A DNA stretch of 51,939 nucleotides from Streptomyces sp. S3(2020) (GTDB lineage Bacteria; Actinomycetota; Actinomycetes; Streptomycetales; Streptomycetaceae), in contig NZ_JABERD010000056.1 in assembly GCF_013044505.1 (NCBI RefSeq), positions 1-51,939 on the forward strand, read 5' to 3'. Below, one piece after another: positions 18,124-27,166 of this stretch. A program made the position numbers and the translations under genes. The first letter of the stretch is position 1. Each line of letters begins with the position of its first letter. The notes below the pieces were generated by a model. It searched no databases. It saw only the letters and a program-made list of their open reading frames with translations, and had not been told where the DNA came from.

Positions 18124-20204
18124 GTTGTGGGTGACCCTCCGGTCTGCGGGGTGGACGGTCGCAGGACGGTGAGGATGTGCGCGGGGCGAGTGCCCGGTTC
18201 CAGGCGCACGTAGTTCGCCCTGCCCCAGTGATAGGTCTCGCCGGTGAGCTCGTCGCGCACCGGCACCGACTCGTGCCATTCCAGGCCGAGTTGCGGCATG
18301 TCCAACGAGACCGTGGCCTCCTGGGTGTGGTGAGGGTCGAGGTTGGCGACCACCAGAACCGTGTTCGAGCCGCTCCGCTTCGAGTACGCGATCACCGCTT
18401 CCTGGTCCGCGTGGTGGAAGTGGAGATCGCGCAACTGGCGCAGGGCGGGGCTCGCCCGCCTGATCGCGTTGAGCCGGGTGATCAGGGGGGCGATGGTGTC
18501 GGGGGTGTCCCAGTCGCGGGGGCGGAGCTGGTACTTCTCCGAGTCGAGGTATTCCTCGCTGCCCTCGCGCAGCGGGGTGTTCTCGCACAGTTCGTAGCCG
18601 CTGTAGATGCCCCAGGTGGGGGAGAGGGTGGCGGCCAGGACCGCGCGGACCTCGAAGGCGGGCCGGCCGCCCTGTTGGAGGTAGGCGTGCAGGATGTCGG
18701 GGGTGTTGGCGAAGAAGTTGGGCCGCATGGAGGCGGCCGCCTCACCGGACAGCTCGCCCAGATAGGCGGTGAGTTCCTCCTTGGTGTTGCGCCAGGTGAA
18801 GTAGGTGTAGGACTGCTGGAAGCCGATCTCGCCCAGGGTGCGCATCATCGCCGGCCGGGTGAACGCCTCGGCCAGGAAGATCACATCCGGGCCGCCGGCG
18901 TTGACCTCCGCGATCACCCGCTGCCAGAACAGGACCGGCTTGGTGTGCGGATTGTCGACCCGGAAGATCCGCACACCGTGCTCCATCCAGAACCTGAGCA
19001 CCCGCACCGTCTCCGCGACCAGACCCTCCAGATCCGCGTCGAAGGCGATCGGGTAGATGTCCTGGTACTTCTTCGGCGGATTCTCCGCATAGGCGATCGT
19101 GCCGTCCGCACGGTGGTGGAACCACTCCGGATGCTTCTGCACCCACGGGTGGTCGGGGGAGCACTGCAACGCGAAGTCCAGCGCGATCTCCAGACCGTGC
19201 GAGGCGGCCTGCCCCACGAACCAGTCGAAGTCCTCGATCGTCCCCAGATCCGGGTGCACCGCGTCGTGCCCGCCCTCCGGCGAACCGATCGCCCACGGCA
19301 CCCCCACATCCTGCGCGGTCGCCGACAGCGTGTTGTTCGGGCCCTTGCGAAACGTCGTCCCGATCGGATGCACCGGCGGCAGATACACCACGTCGAAACC
19401 CATCGCCGCGATCGCCCCCAACCGCCGCGCCGCCGTACGGAACGTGCCGTGCGGACACTCCGGCGTGCCCTCCGAACGCGGAAAGAACTCGTACCAGGAC
19501 CCGTACAACGCCCGCTCCCGCTCCACCAGCAGCGGCAACACCTCCGACACCGTCACCAACTCCCGCAACGGATACCGCGCCAACACCGCGTCCACCTCCG
19601 GCGTCAACGCCGCCGCCAGCCGTGACGCGGCCGGGCGGGTCTCGTCCCGGAGGGCCGAGACGGCTGCGCGGATCACCTTGCGCAGGCCCTCGCCCTTGGG
19701 GACGCCGTCGGCGGCCCGCTCGTACAGGCGCGCGCCGTCCTCCAGAACGAGGTCGGTGTCCATGCCCGCCGGGATCTTGATCTGGGCGTGGTGGCGCCAG
19801 GTGCTGACCGGATCGCCCCAGGCCTCGACGTGGAAGGTCCAGTGACCGGGTGCGTCGGGGGTGACGTCGGCGCCCCAGCGGTCGGTGCCGGGGGCCAGTT
19901 CCCGCATCGGGGTCCAGGGGCCCGGGCGGCCCTCGGGGTCTTTCAGTACGACGTTGGCGGCGACCGCGTCATGGCCTTCGCGGAACACGGTGGCCGAGAT
20001 CTCGAAGGTCTCGCCGGTGACCGCCTTCGCGGGCCGGCGTCCGCGCTGGACGATCGGACGGACGTCGAGGACGGGTATGCGCCCGATGCCGTCGCCGGTG
20101 GAGGGTGGCTCCGGAGGCGGTGGCTGGATGTCGATCGAGCGCTGTTCGGGGGGTGTCTCGGTGCCGGCCGTCGGGGGTGCTGACGAGTGGTGCGTGGCGG
20201 GCAT
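18120..20204 (-). CDS. glgE: Alpha-1,4-glucan:maltose-1-phosphate maltosyltransferase
   Basis: Transfers maltosyl units from maltose 1-phosphate to the growing alpha-1,4-glucan. About 694 aa. The GH13 subfamily 3 pattern is clear: PPVHPIGTTFRKGPNN (276-291), nucleophile Asp417 (FRVDNPHTKP), acid/base Glu446 (FLAEAFTRP), and Asp503 (ANTPDIL). An extra Pro-rich N-terminal stretch (about 8-40) precedes the N domain. The start chosen is ATG 20202-20204 with AGGAG upstream; an in-frame TTG at 20225 is less likely. First gene of the operon; its stop overlaps treS. Streptomyces is known to regulate such operons during development. A palindrome at 20298-20316 in its leader is a candidate control site. 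Confidence 0.97.
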
Positions 20205-20297
20205 GACCGCTCCTGTCCGCGTCAACGTGGGTGGGCGGATGGCTGTGGGGAGGTGGGTCCTGCGTGGTGTTCCTGAGGGGTTTACCGGAGGAGCCTT

Positions 20298-20316
20298 CCC
20301 ACCCTATTCGGGTGGG
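20298..20316. promoter_or_regulatory. Palindrome upstream of glgE
   Basis: CCCACCC-TATTC-GGGTGGG is a perfect 7+7 inverted repeat, about 95 bases upstream of the glgE start. It could be an operator or leader hairpin. No convincing -35/-10 pair was found beside it. Confidence 0.5.
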
Positions 20317-20362
20317 CAATCCGGCACTTTGTTAACTACTCACGCGTATGTCTACACACAAG

Positions 20363-20393
20363 ACCGGCCCCGTTCGAGAGGAACGGGGCCGGT
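20363..20393. terminator. Strong hairpin terminator after the S8 protease gene
   Basis: ACCGGCCCCGTTC (20363-20375) pairs perfectly with GAACGGGGCCGGT (20381-20393) around a 5-nt loop. It lies 13 bases past the protease stop on the minus strand and insulates the glgE operon from read-through. Confidence 0.85.
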
Positions 20394-20405
20394 GCCTGAA
20401 CTCCG

Positions 20406-21611
20406 TCACCAAGAGGTCGGGACCTGGAGGAGTTTGTTCGGCGAAGAGAGCCCCCGGCCGGAGATTTTGCCGGAAACCGCCTGTGCGACCAGGGCCTTGG
20501 ACACCTGTGCGGGTGTGGCCTTGGGATGGTCGGCCAGATAGAGCGCGGCCGTGCCCGCGGCGTGCGGCGACGCCATCGACGTGCCCGAGTAGGTGGCCTT
20601 GGCGTTGTCGCTCTTGTTGGACGCCGAGGTGATCGCGACGCCCGGGGCGAACAGGTCGAGGGCCGCGCCGAAGTTGGAGAAGTCCGCTCGTGCGTCCTTC
20701 TTGTCGGTCGCGCCGACCGTGATCGCCTGCTTGACGTTCGCGGGCGAGTAGAGGCTCGCCGGCAGCGCGTCGTTGCCCGCCGCGACCGTATACGTGACAC
20801 CCGACTTGATCGAGTTGCGTACGGCGGCGTCGAGTGGGGCGTTGCGGTAGCCGCCGAGGCTGACGTTGGCGACCGCGGGCTTCTTCGCGTGCTTGGTCAC
20901 CCAGTCGATCCCCGCGATGACCTGGGCGGTCGTGCCCGATCCCGCGTTGTCGAGGACGCGGACGGCGACGACCTCGGCCTGCTTGGCGACGCCGTATCCG
21001 GTGCCCGCGATGGTCGCGGCGACATGGGTGCCGTGGCCGTTGCCGTCGCTCGCCGTCCTGTCATTGCCGACGAAGTCCCAGCCGTAACTGGCGCGTCCGC
21101 CGAAGTCCTTGTGCGAGACGCGGATGCCGGTGTCGATCACGTACACCGTCACTCCGGCGCCCCCGGACTCCGGCCAGGTGTAGTTCTTGTCCAGCGGCAG
21201 GTTCGGCTGGTCGACGCGGTCCAGGCCCCAGGACGGCGGGTTCTTCTGGGTGTGCTCCAGGGCCACCCGGGTGTCCTGGGTGACCGACGCCACGCGGGAG
21301 TCGGCGGCGAGCAGTCTGGCCTGTCTCGCATCGGCCTTGATCGCATAGCCGTTGAGGACCGTGCCGTAGGTGTGGCTTATTTTCGCCCCATACCTCTCGG
21401 CGAGGCTCCTGCCCGCCGACGACGGGGCCTTCGTTTCCCCCTTGAGAGTCACCAGATAGCTTCCCCCGACGGAACCGGGGTCCCCGGCGCCGAGTATCTT
21501 CCCCTCCGGTGCGGCGTGCGCGGGCAGGGTGATGGCCGAAAGCGCGGCGGCACAGGTCACCGCGGTCAAGCCCCCCGCCCAGCGCAGACGCCATGTGTGC
21601 GTCCGTGCCAT
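20406..21611 (-). CDS. Secreted subtilisin-like serine protease (S8)
   Basis: 401-aa pre-pro-enzyme. Signal peptide residues 1-33 (ending LPAHAA), an inhibitor I9-type propeptide (about 48-118), and a catalytic domain with Asp160 (YVIDTGI), His193 (GHGTH), oxyanion Asn280 (VAAGN) and Ser345 (SGTSMASPH). There is no P domain or C-terminal anchor, so it should be released. This is the proteinase K/aqualysin branch. ATG 21609-21611 is preceded by GGAGGGG; the longer frame upstream is rejected. It stands between glgE and glgP, breaking what is often a contiguous alpha-glucan cluster, and has its own terminator. Confidence 0.95.
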   Translation of the reverse strand: MARTHTWRLRWAGGLTAVTCAAALSAITLPAHAAPEGKILGAGDPGSVGGSYLVTLKGETKAPSSAGRSLAERYGAKISHTYGTVLNGYAIKADARQARLLAADSRVASVTQDTRVALEHTQKNPPSWGLDRVDQPNLPLDKNYTWPESGGAGVTVYVIDTGIRVSHKDFGGRASYGWDFVGNDRTASDGNGHGTHVAATIAGTGYGVAKQAEVVAVRVLDNAGSGTTAQVIAGIDWVTKHAKKPAVANVSLGGYRNAPLDAAVRNSIKSGVTYTVAAGNDALPASLYSPANVKQAITVGATDKKDARADFSNFGAALDLFAPGVAITSASNKSDNAKATYSGTSMASPHAAGTAALYLADHPKATPAQVSKALVAQAVSGKISGRGLSSPNKLLQVPTSW

Positions 21612-21961
21612 GGTGTGAGTTCCCCTCCTCGACTCGGCGTACCGCGGCCGTGGTGCGATGTGCTCTGCCGGGAGTCGACCGGCGTGGCCGGTACGCCAGT
21701 TGCAGCCTCTCGTGGGGTGTGAAGTCACCACAAGGACGCCTACGGGGGTGGAATCGGCCATATCGTCCATGGGTGGCGCGCGAAGGTCGCGGAAGGGTTG
21801 CGGCGATTTCCGGACCTCCTGGACCGGTCCGGCACCACCGGGTGGGGCCCGGCGGCCTGAAACGGCGCCATGGTTACGACGGCCTCGCACCGATACCGTC
21901 GATGTCGACGACGGGACGCACAACGTGGTGCGTCCGCTTCCGCACGCCTGACGAGGTGGCA
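21612..21961. promoter_or_regulatory. 350-nt divergent intergenic region, S8 protease / glgP
   Basis: No gene is seen here. Near glgP there is a perfect 8-bp inverted repeat GGACGCAC-AACGTG-GTGCGTCC at 21914-21935, ending 26 bases before the glgP start; it could form a leader hairpin or an operator. GGTGTGAAGTCACC (about 21714-21727) is a shorter dyad nearer the protease. GAGGTGG just before ATG 21962 is the glgP ribosome site. Confidence 0.5.
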
Positions 21962-24580
21962 ATGAAGGCTATCCGTCGATTCACCGTCCGACCCGTCCTG
22001 CCCGAACCCCTCCGGCCGCTGAGCGACCTTGCGCGCAATCTGCGCTGGTCCTGGCATGCGGAGACCCGTGACCTGTTCCAGTCGGTCGATCCGGAGTGCT
22101 GGGCCGCTTCGGGCCGCGATCCCGTACGCCTGCTGGGCGATGTGCCGCCCCGGCGCCTCGCGGAGCTGGCGGAGGACCGCCGCTTCCTGCGCCGTCTGAC
22201 GGCCGCCGCAGACGATCTGCACGACTACATGTCCGGTGCGCGCTGGTACCAGGCGCAGCCCGGCGAACTCCCGGCCGCCATCGCCTACTTCTCGCCCGAG
22301 TTCGGCATCACCGCGGCCCTGCCGCAGTACTCCGGGGGCCTCGGAATCCTCGCGGGCGACCATCTGAAAGCCGCCAGTGACCTGGGCGTCCCGCTGATCG
22401 GCGTGGGACTCCTGTACCGCCACGGCTACTTCCGCCAGTCGCTGTCCCGTGACGGCTGGCAGCAGGAGCACTATCCGGTCCTCGACCCCAACGAGCTGCC
22501 CGTGGGGCTGCTGAAGGAGGCCGACGGCACCCCCGCACAGGTGTCGCTGGCCCTGCCCGGCGGCAAACAGCTGCACGCCCGGATCTGGCTGGCCCAGGTC
22601 GGCCGCGTGCCCCTGCTGATGCTCGACTCCGACGTCGAGGAGAACGACCTCGGCGAACGCGGGGTGACCGACCGGCTCTACGGCGGCGGCAGCGAGCACC
22701 GGCTGCTCCAGGAGATGCTGCTGGGAATCGGCGGGGTCCGCGCGGTACGCGCCTACTGCCGGCTGACCGGCCACGCCGCACCCGAGGTCTTCCACACCAA
22801 CGAGGGCCACGCCGGCTTCCTCGGCCTGGAACGGATCGCCGAACTCTGCGACGAGGGCCTGGACTTCGACTCCGGCCTGGAGTCGGTCCGCGCGGGCACG
22901 GTCTTCACCACCCACACCCCCGTCCCCGCCGGCATCGACCGCTTCGACCGCGAACTGGTCGCCCGGCACTTCGGGCCGGACGCCGAGCTGCCCCGCATCG
23001 ACGTCGAACGGATCCTGCGGCTGGGCATGGAGACGTACCCGGGCGGCGAGCCGAATCTGTTCAACATGGCGGTGATGGGCCTGCGGCTGGGGCAGCGGGC
23101 GAACGGCGTCTCACTGCTGCACGGGCACGTGAGCCGGGAGATGTTCTCGGGTCTCTGGCCGGGATTCGACCCCGACGAGGTGCCCATCACCTCCGTGACG
23201 AACGGGGTGCACGCCCCGACCTGGGTCGCCCCGGAGGTCTTCCGCCTCGGTGCCCGGCAGATCGGCGCCCAGCGCACCGAGGACGCGCTGACCGTCGGCG
23301 GCTCGGACCGGTGGGACGCGGTGGGGGAGATCCCCGACCAGGACATCTGGGAGCTGCGCCGGGTGCTGCGTGAGCAACTGGTGACCGAGGTGCGGGAGCG
23401 GCTGCGGGTGTCGTGGCGCCAACGGGGCGCGGGGACCGCGGAGTTGGGGTGGATCGACGGGGTGCTGGACCCCGACGTCCTGACGATCGGATTCGCGCGG
23501 CGCGTCCCGTCGTACAAGCGCCTGACGCTGATGCTGCGCGACCGGGACCGTCTGATGGACCTGTTGCTGCATGCCGAGCGGCCGATCCAGATCGTGGTCG
23601 CGGGGAAGGCGCACCCGGCGGACGACGGTGGGAAACGCCTGGTCCAGGAGTTGGTGAGGTTCGCGGACGATCCTCGGGTCCGGCACCGGATCGTGTTCCT
23701 CCCCGACTACGGCATGGCGATGGCGCAGAAGCTCTACCCCGGCTGTGACATCTGGCTGAACAACCCGCTGCGGCCGCTGGAGGCGTGCGGGACGTCAGGG
23801 ATGAAGGCGGCGCTCAACGGCTGCCTCAACCTCTCCGTCCTGGACGGCTGGTGGGACGAGTGGTTCCAGCCCGACTTCGGCTGGGCGATCCCGACGGCGG
23901 ACGGCACGGGGACGGATCCCGACCACCGTGACGACGTGGAGGCGGCGGCACTGTACGACCTGCTGGAACAGCGGGTCACGCCACGCTTCTACGAGCGCGG
24001 CCAGGGTGGATTGCCGGACCGCTGGATCGAGATGGTCCGCCAGACGCTGACCCTGCTCGGCCCGAAGGTCCTGGCCGGGCGGATGGTCCGCGACTACGTG
24101 GAGCGCCTCTACACTCCGGCCGCGCACGCGCATCGCGCGATGACGCCGGAGCCGGCCCGGGAGCTCGCGGTCTGGAAGGGGCGGGTGCGGGGTGCGTGGT
24201 CCTCGGTCACCGTCGACCACGTCGAGACGTCGGTCGCCACGGCCACGGCGGAACTCGGCACGACACTCGGGCTCCGGGTGCGGGTCGGGCTCGGGGAGCT
24301 GACCCCCGAGGACGTCGAGGTGCAGGCCGTCTCCGGCCGCGTGGACGAGGAGGACCGCATCGCGGACGCGATGACCGTCCCCCTGAAGCCCGTGGGCGGG
24401 CCGGACCCGGAGGGGCAGTGGGTCTACGAGGGCCCGCTGGCCCTGGACCGCACGGGACCCTTCGGATACACCGTCCGGATTCTGCCCTCGCATCGACTGC
24501 TGGCGTCCGGGGCGGAGTTGGGGCTGGTGGCGGTGCCGTCGGAGGATGTGGTGGAGGCGGCGGGCGTGCTGATGAGGTGA
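21962..24580 (+). CDS. glgP: Alpha-glucan (glycogen) phosphorylase, GT35
   Basis: Cleaves terminal alpha-1,4-glucosyl residues with phosphate to give glucose 1-phosphate. 872 aa, the actinobacterial short-type phosphorylase with an N-terminal DUF3417-like domain (RNLRWSWHAETRDLFQSVDP, about 26-45). Catalytic features: QYSGGLGILAGDHLKAASD near the N-terminal third, HTNEGHAGF, FARRVPSYKR, and the PLP-lysine region GTSGMKAALNG. The frame extends upstream to 21593 but ATG 21962, with GAGGTGG before it, is the sensible start. It is divergent from the protease and in the same neighbourhood as glgE-treS-mak-glgB, so it works on the same polymer. Confidence 0.96.
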   Translation: MKAIRRFTVRPVLPEPLRPLSDLARNLRWSWHAETRDLFQSVDPECWAASGRDPVRLLGDVPPRRLAELAEDRRFLRRLTAAADDLHDYMSGARWYQAQPGELPAAIAYFSPEFGITAALPQYSGGLGILAGDHLKAASDLGVPLIGVGLLYRHGYFRQSLSRDGWQQEHYPVLDPNELPVGLLKEADGTPAQVSLALPGGKQLHARIWLAQVGRVPLLMLDSDVEENDLGERGVTDRLYGGGSEHRLLQEMLLGIGGVRAVRAYCRLTGHAAPEVFHTNEGHAGFLGLERIAELCDEGLDFDSGLESVRAGTVFTTHTPVPAGIDRFDRELVARHFGPDAELPRIDVERILRLGMETYPGGEPNLFNMAVMGLRLGQRANGVSLLHGHVSREMFSGLWPGFDPDEVPITSVTNGVHAPTWVAPEVFRLGARQIGAQRTEDALTVGGSDRWDAVGEIPDQDIWELRRVLREQLVTEVRERLRVSWRQRGAGTAELGWIDGVLDPDVLTIGFARRVPSYKRLTLMLRDRDRLMDLLLHAERPIQIVVAGKAHPADDGGKRLVQELVRFADDPRVRHRIVFLPDYGMAMAQKLYPGCDIWLNNPLRPLEACGTSGMKAALNGCLNLSVLDGWWDEWFQPDFGWAIPTADGTGTDPDHRDDVEAAALYDLLEQRVTPRFYERGQGGLPDRWIEMVRQTLTLLGPKVLAGRMVRDYVERLYTPAAHAHRAMTPEPARELAVWKGRVRGAWSSVTVDHVETSVATATAELGTTLGLRVRVGLGELTPEDVEVQAVSGRVDEEDRIADAMTVPLKPVGGPDPEGQWVYEGPLALDRTGPFGYTVRILPSHRLLASGAELGLVAVPSEDVVEAAGVLMR

Positions 24581-24626
24581 CCCGCGCAGGTGCCGGTCAG
24601 GCGGCTGACGCGGGCCGGGGCGGGGC

Positions 24627-25133
24627 TCAGTCCTCGTCCCCGCCGCTCAGTCGCCGCAGCACCACCCCGCACCGCCGCGCATAGGCATGCTGCAAGCCCC
24701 GCGTCGCCGGTCCGCCCGCTCGGGCGTACCACTTCGCGGCGCGGCTGAACGCGGAGATCGTCAGCCATACCGTGCCGTCCCCCGTCCGGTCCACGACGAA
24801 GGACTCCTCGCCGCACTCCGGGTGGCCGGAAAGCGTTCCGTAGGCCCAGCCCGCGCGACGGTGTTCCTCGACCGTCCAGACCACGCGGCAGGGGGCTTTT
24901 ATGACGCCGGCCAGCGTCACCGTGACGTCGACGTCGGGGGCCGCGCGGTCCGCGGAGGCGTTGATGCCGACGCCCATCGCGCGGTGCATCTCCCAGGTCA
25001 GGACCGCTTCCGAGGCGCGGCGGAAGACCTGTTCGCCCTCGCCGATGCGGGAGCGGACGTGGAGGGGGCGGAAGCCGGGCGGGCAGAAACCGTTCCGCTG
25101 GGTGGCGCCTACGTCGTCGTACGTGAAGGACAT
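24627..25133 (-). CDS. DUF1990-family protein
   Basis: 168 aa, soluble, no signal. The pattern (LTWEMHRAMGVGINA, then RVVWTVEEHRRAGWAYGTLSGHPECGEESFVV) is that of the DUF1990 family, related to plant proteins of unknown role. No catalytic residues are known to me. The start chosen is ATG 25131-25133. There is no ribosome site; TACCCT eight bases upstream could be a -10 element, so it may be leaderless. The hairpin terminator of the preceding protease ends only 15 bases before the start codon. Confidence 0.8.
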   Translation of the reverse strand: MSFTYDDVGATQRNGFCPPGFRPLHVRSRIGEGEQVFRRASEAVLTWEMHRAMGVGINASADRAAPDVDVTVTLAGVIKAPCRVVWTVEEHRRAGWAYGTLSGHPECGEESFVVDRTGDGTVWLTISAFSRAAKWYARAGGPATRGLQHAYARRCGVVLRRLSGGDED

Positions 25134-25147
25134 GGGAGACAAGGGTA

Positions 25148-25186
25148 GGGCGGCACCCCGGAATGCCTTCGTCCCGGGTGCCGCCC
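25148..25186 (-). terminator. Terminator of the first M4 protease
   Basis: GGGCGGCACCC (25148-25158) pairs perfectly with GGGTGCCGCCC (25176-25186). It lies 17 bases beyond the protease stop on the minus strand and immediately before DUF1990, whose promoter must lie within or just past it. Confidence 0.8.
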
Positions 25187-25203
25187 AGCGAGCCCCCCTC
25201 GGG

Positions 25204-26868
25204 CTAGCTCACGTTGACCGCGGACCAGGCCGCGGCGACCGTCGAGTACTCCGTGCTGCTGGAGCCGTACAGGGCCGACGCCGCGCTGAGGGTCGCCGTG
25301 CGGGCGCCCGCGTACGTGGTCGTCGACGTCATGTACTCGGTCAGCGCCTTGTACCAGATCTGGACCGCCTTGGCGCGGCCGATGCCGGTGATGGTGGAGC
25401 TGTTGTAGGTCGGGGAGTTGTACGACACCCCGTTGATCGTCTTCGAACCGCTGCCCTCGGACAGGAGGTAGAAGAAGTGGTTCGCCGGACCCGACGAGTA
25501 GTGGACGTCGAGGTTCTTCAGGCTCGACGACCAGTAGTTGGCCGAGGAGCCGTCCTTGCTCGGCTGGTCCATGTAGCGCAGCGGGGTGCCGTCGCCGTTG
25601 ATGTCGATCTTCTCGCCGATGAGGTAGTCGCCGACGTCGGTGGAGTTCGCCGCGTAGAACTCGACCGCCGTGCCGAAGATGTCGGACGTCGCCTCGTTCA
25701 GGCCGCCGGACTCACCGGAGTAGTTCAGGCCCGCCGTGTTCGAGGTGACGCCGTGCGTCATCTCGTGGCCGGCCACGTCCAGGGACGTCAGGGGCTTGGT
25801 GTTGCCCTCGCCGTCGCCGTACGTCATGCAGAAGCAGCTGTCGTCCCAGAACGCGTTGACGTACGCGTTGCCGTAGTGGACCCGGCTGTAGGCGGCGACG
25901 TTGTTGTTCTTGATGCCGAGACGGCCGAAGGTGTTCTTGTAGAAGTCCCAGGTGGTCTGGGCGCCGTAGGCGGCGTCCACGGCCGGGGTCTGGGAGGACG
26001 TCGAGGTCGTGGTGGAGCCGGTGCCCCACGTGTCGTCCGCGTCCGTGAACAGGGTGCCGGCCGAAGAGCTCGTGCTGCGGGCCTTGTTGTACGTCTTGTG
26101 GCCGCCGCGCGAGGTGTCGTACAGCTGGTACGTCGAACCGGAGAGGTAGGTGCCGAGCGTCACCGTGCCGGAGTACTGGCTCTTGCCGGTGCCGGTCTCG
26201 ATGCCCTGGTACTCGTAGAGCTTCTTGCCGGTGGCCGCGTCGGTGATGACGTGCAGCTCGTTGGGGGTGCCGTCCTCCTGGAGGCCGCCGACGACGGTCT
26301 CGTAGGCGAGGACCGGCTTGGCGCCGTTGCCCGCCCAGATCACCTTGCGGGGCGCGTCGGAGGCCTCGGTCTTCTCCGAGCCGGCCGCCTTGGCGAGGGT
26401 CAGGGCCTGCTTCTCCGCCTTGGCGGCGGCGAGCACCGGCTTGACCGAGGCGACCTTGATGGTCTGCTTCGTCGCCTTGGTGACGCCCTGCGTGGCACCG
26501 GACTTGGCCTCGTGGACGACCAGGTCGCCACCGAGGACCGGCAGGCCCGCGTAGGTGCGCTCGTAGCGGGTGTGCACCGTGCCGTCGGCGTCCTTGACGA
26601 CGTCACGGACGACCAGCTTCTCCTTGGCGCCGAGGCCTATCTCCTGGGCTGTGTCGGCCGCGGCACCCTGCTGCCGCTCGATGAGCGCGGCGCGGGCGGC
26701 CGGGGCGAGCGAGGTCGGCGCGGCGAGCGGCTTGGTACTGGTGCTCTCCGCCGGGGTCTGGGCGGCGGCGCTGCCGGTGGTCAGACCGGTGGTGAGCAGG
26801 GCTCCGGCCGCCACAGCGGTGGCGATGGCCAGAGTGGTGCGCTTGTGACGCGCGTAGACGGGGGTCAC
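25204..26868 (-). CDS. Secreted neutral zinc metalloprotease, M4 (thermolysin-like)
   Basis: 554-aa pre-pro-enzyme. Signal peptide about 1-36, then FTP and PepSY-like propeptide domains (about 50-225) with the conserved VVRDVVKDADGTVHTRYERT region, then the catalytic domain. Zinc ligands are His368 and His372 with catalytic Glu369 (HEMTH) and the third ligand Glu392 (GGLNEATSD). The active-site His is in VHYSSGPANHFFYLL. No C-terminal extra domain. The start GTG 26866-26868 has GGAG about seven bases upstream. Paralogue of the next gene (27167-29215), lying in tandem on the same strand, each with its own terminator. Confidence 0.96.
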   Translation of the reverse strand: MTPVYARHKRTTLAIATAVAAGALLTTGLTTGSAAAQTPAESTSTKPLAAPTSLAPAARAALIERQQGAAADTAQEIGLGAKEKLVVRDVVKDADGTVHTRYERTYAGLPVLGGDLVVHEAKSGATQGVTKATKQTIKVASVKPVLAAAKAEKQALTLAKAAGSEKTEASDAPRKVIWAGNGAKPVLAYETVVGGLQEDGTPNELHVITDAATGKKLYEYQGIETGTGKSQYSGTVTLGTYLSGSTYQLYDTSRGGHKTYNKARSTSSSAGTLFTDADDTWGTGSTTTSTSSQTPAVDAAYGAQTTWDFYKNTFGRLGIKNNNVAAYSRVHYGNAYVNAFWDDSCFCMTYGDGEGNTKPLTSLDVAGHEMTHGVTSNTAGLNYSGESGGLNEATSDIFGTAVEFYAANSTDVGDYLIGEKIDINGDGTPLRYMDQPSKDGSSANYWSSSLKNLDVHYSSGPANHFFYLLSEGSGSKTINGVSYNSPTYNSSTITGIGRAKAVQIWYKALTEYMTSTTTYAGARTATLSAASALYGSSSTEYSTVAAAWSAVNVS

Positions 26869-27096
26869 ACAAGCTCCTTAGTGGGGGAGCCCGGACGGCT
26901 GTGGGGCAACCGGCCCGGGGTGGTTGTGAAGTTGTGCGGCGGGTGTGAGGAAGAGTGACATCAGGGCCGCATAAATGTCATGACCCCGTCGTGATGTTGG
27001 CCGAAAACCAGCTCCTGAGTGAACATTGCCGCAATGTAAAGCGACTTGACCTCGGCAAAGGCCCAACAAGCCCTCGGTAAGGCACTGGCAAAAAAG
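26869..27096. promoter_or_regulatory. Upstream region of first M4 protease
   Basis: The gap to the neighbouring terminator holds a perfect palindrome ACATTGC-C-GCAATGT (27023-27037), an imperfect one TCATGACCCCGTCGTGA (26978-26994), and TGGCCGAAAA (26998-27007), which resembles the published AdpA consensus TGGCSNGWWY (two mismatches). It lies about 130 bases from the start codon. I see no clear sigma-factor promoter. Confidence 0.4.
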
Positions 27097-27138
27097 AGGG
27101 CGCCGCCCCGGGGAGTCGAACCACCGGGGCGGCGCCCT
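27090..27138 (-). terminator. Terminator of second M4 protease
   Basis: 15-bp perfect stem AGGGCGCCGCCCCGG (27097-27111) with CCGGGGCGGCGCCCT (27124-27138), followed on the minus strand by a T run (six As at 27090-27095 on the plus strand). A textbook factor-independent terminator. Confidence 0.9.
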
Positions 27139-27166
27139 GTCCTTCAGCCGATCGGCACCATCCGGT

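Noticed and set aside
27111..27127. tRNA-like T arm (GGTTCGACTCC on the minus strand)
   Set aside because: It is the loop of a protease terminator; no other tRNA arms or CCA-end context are present.
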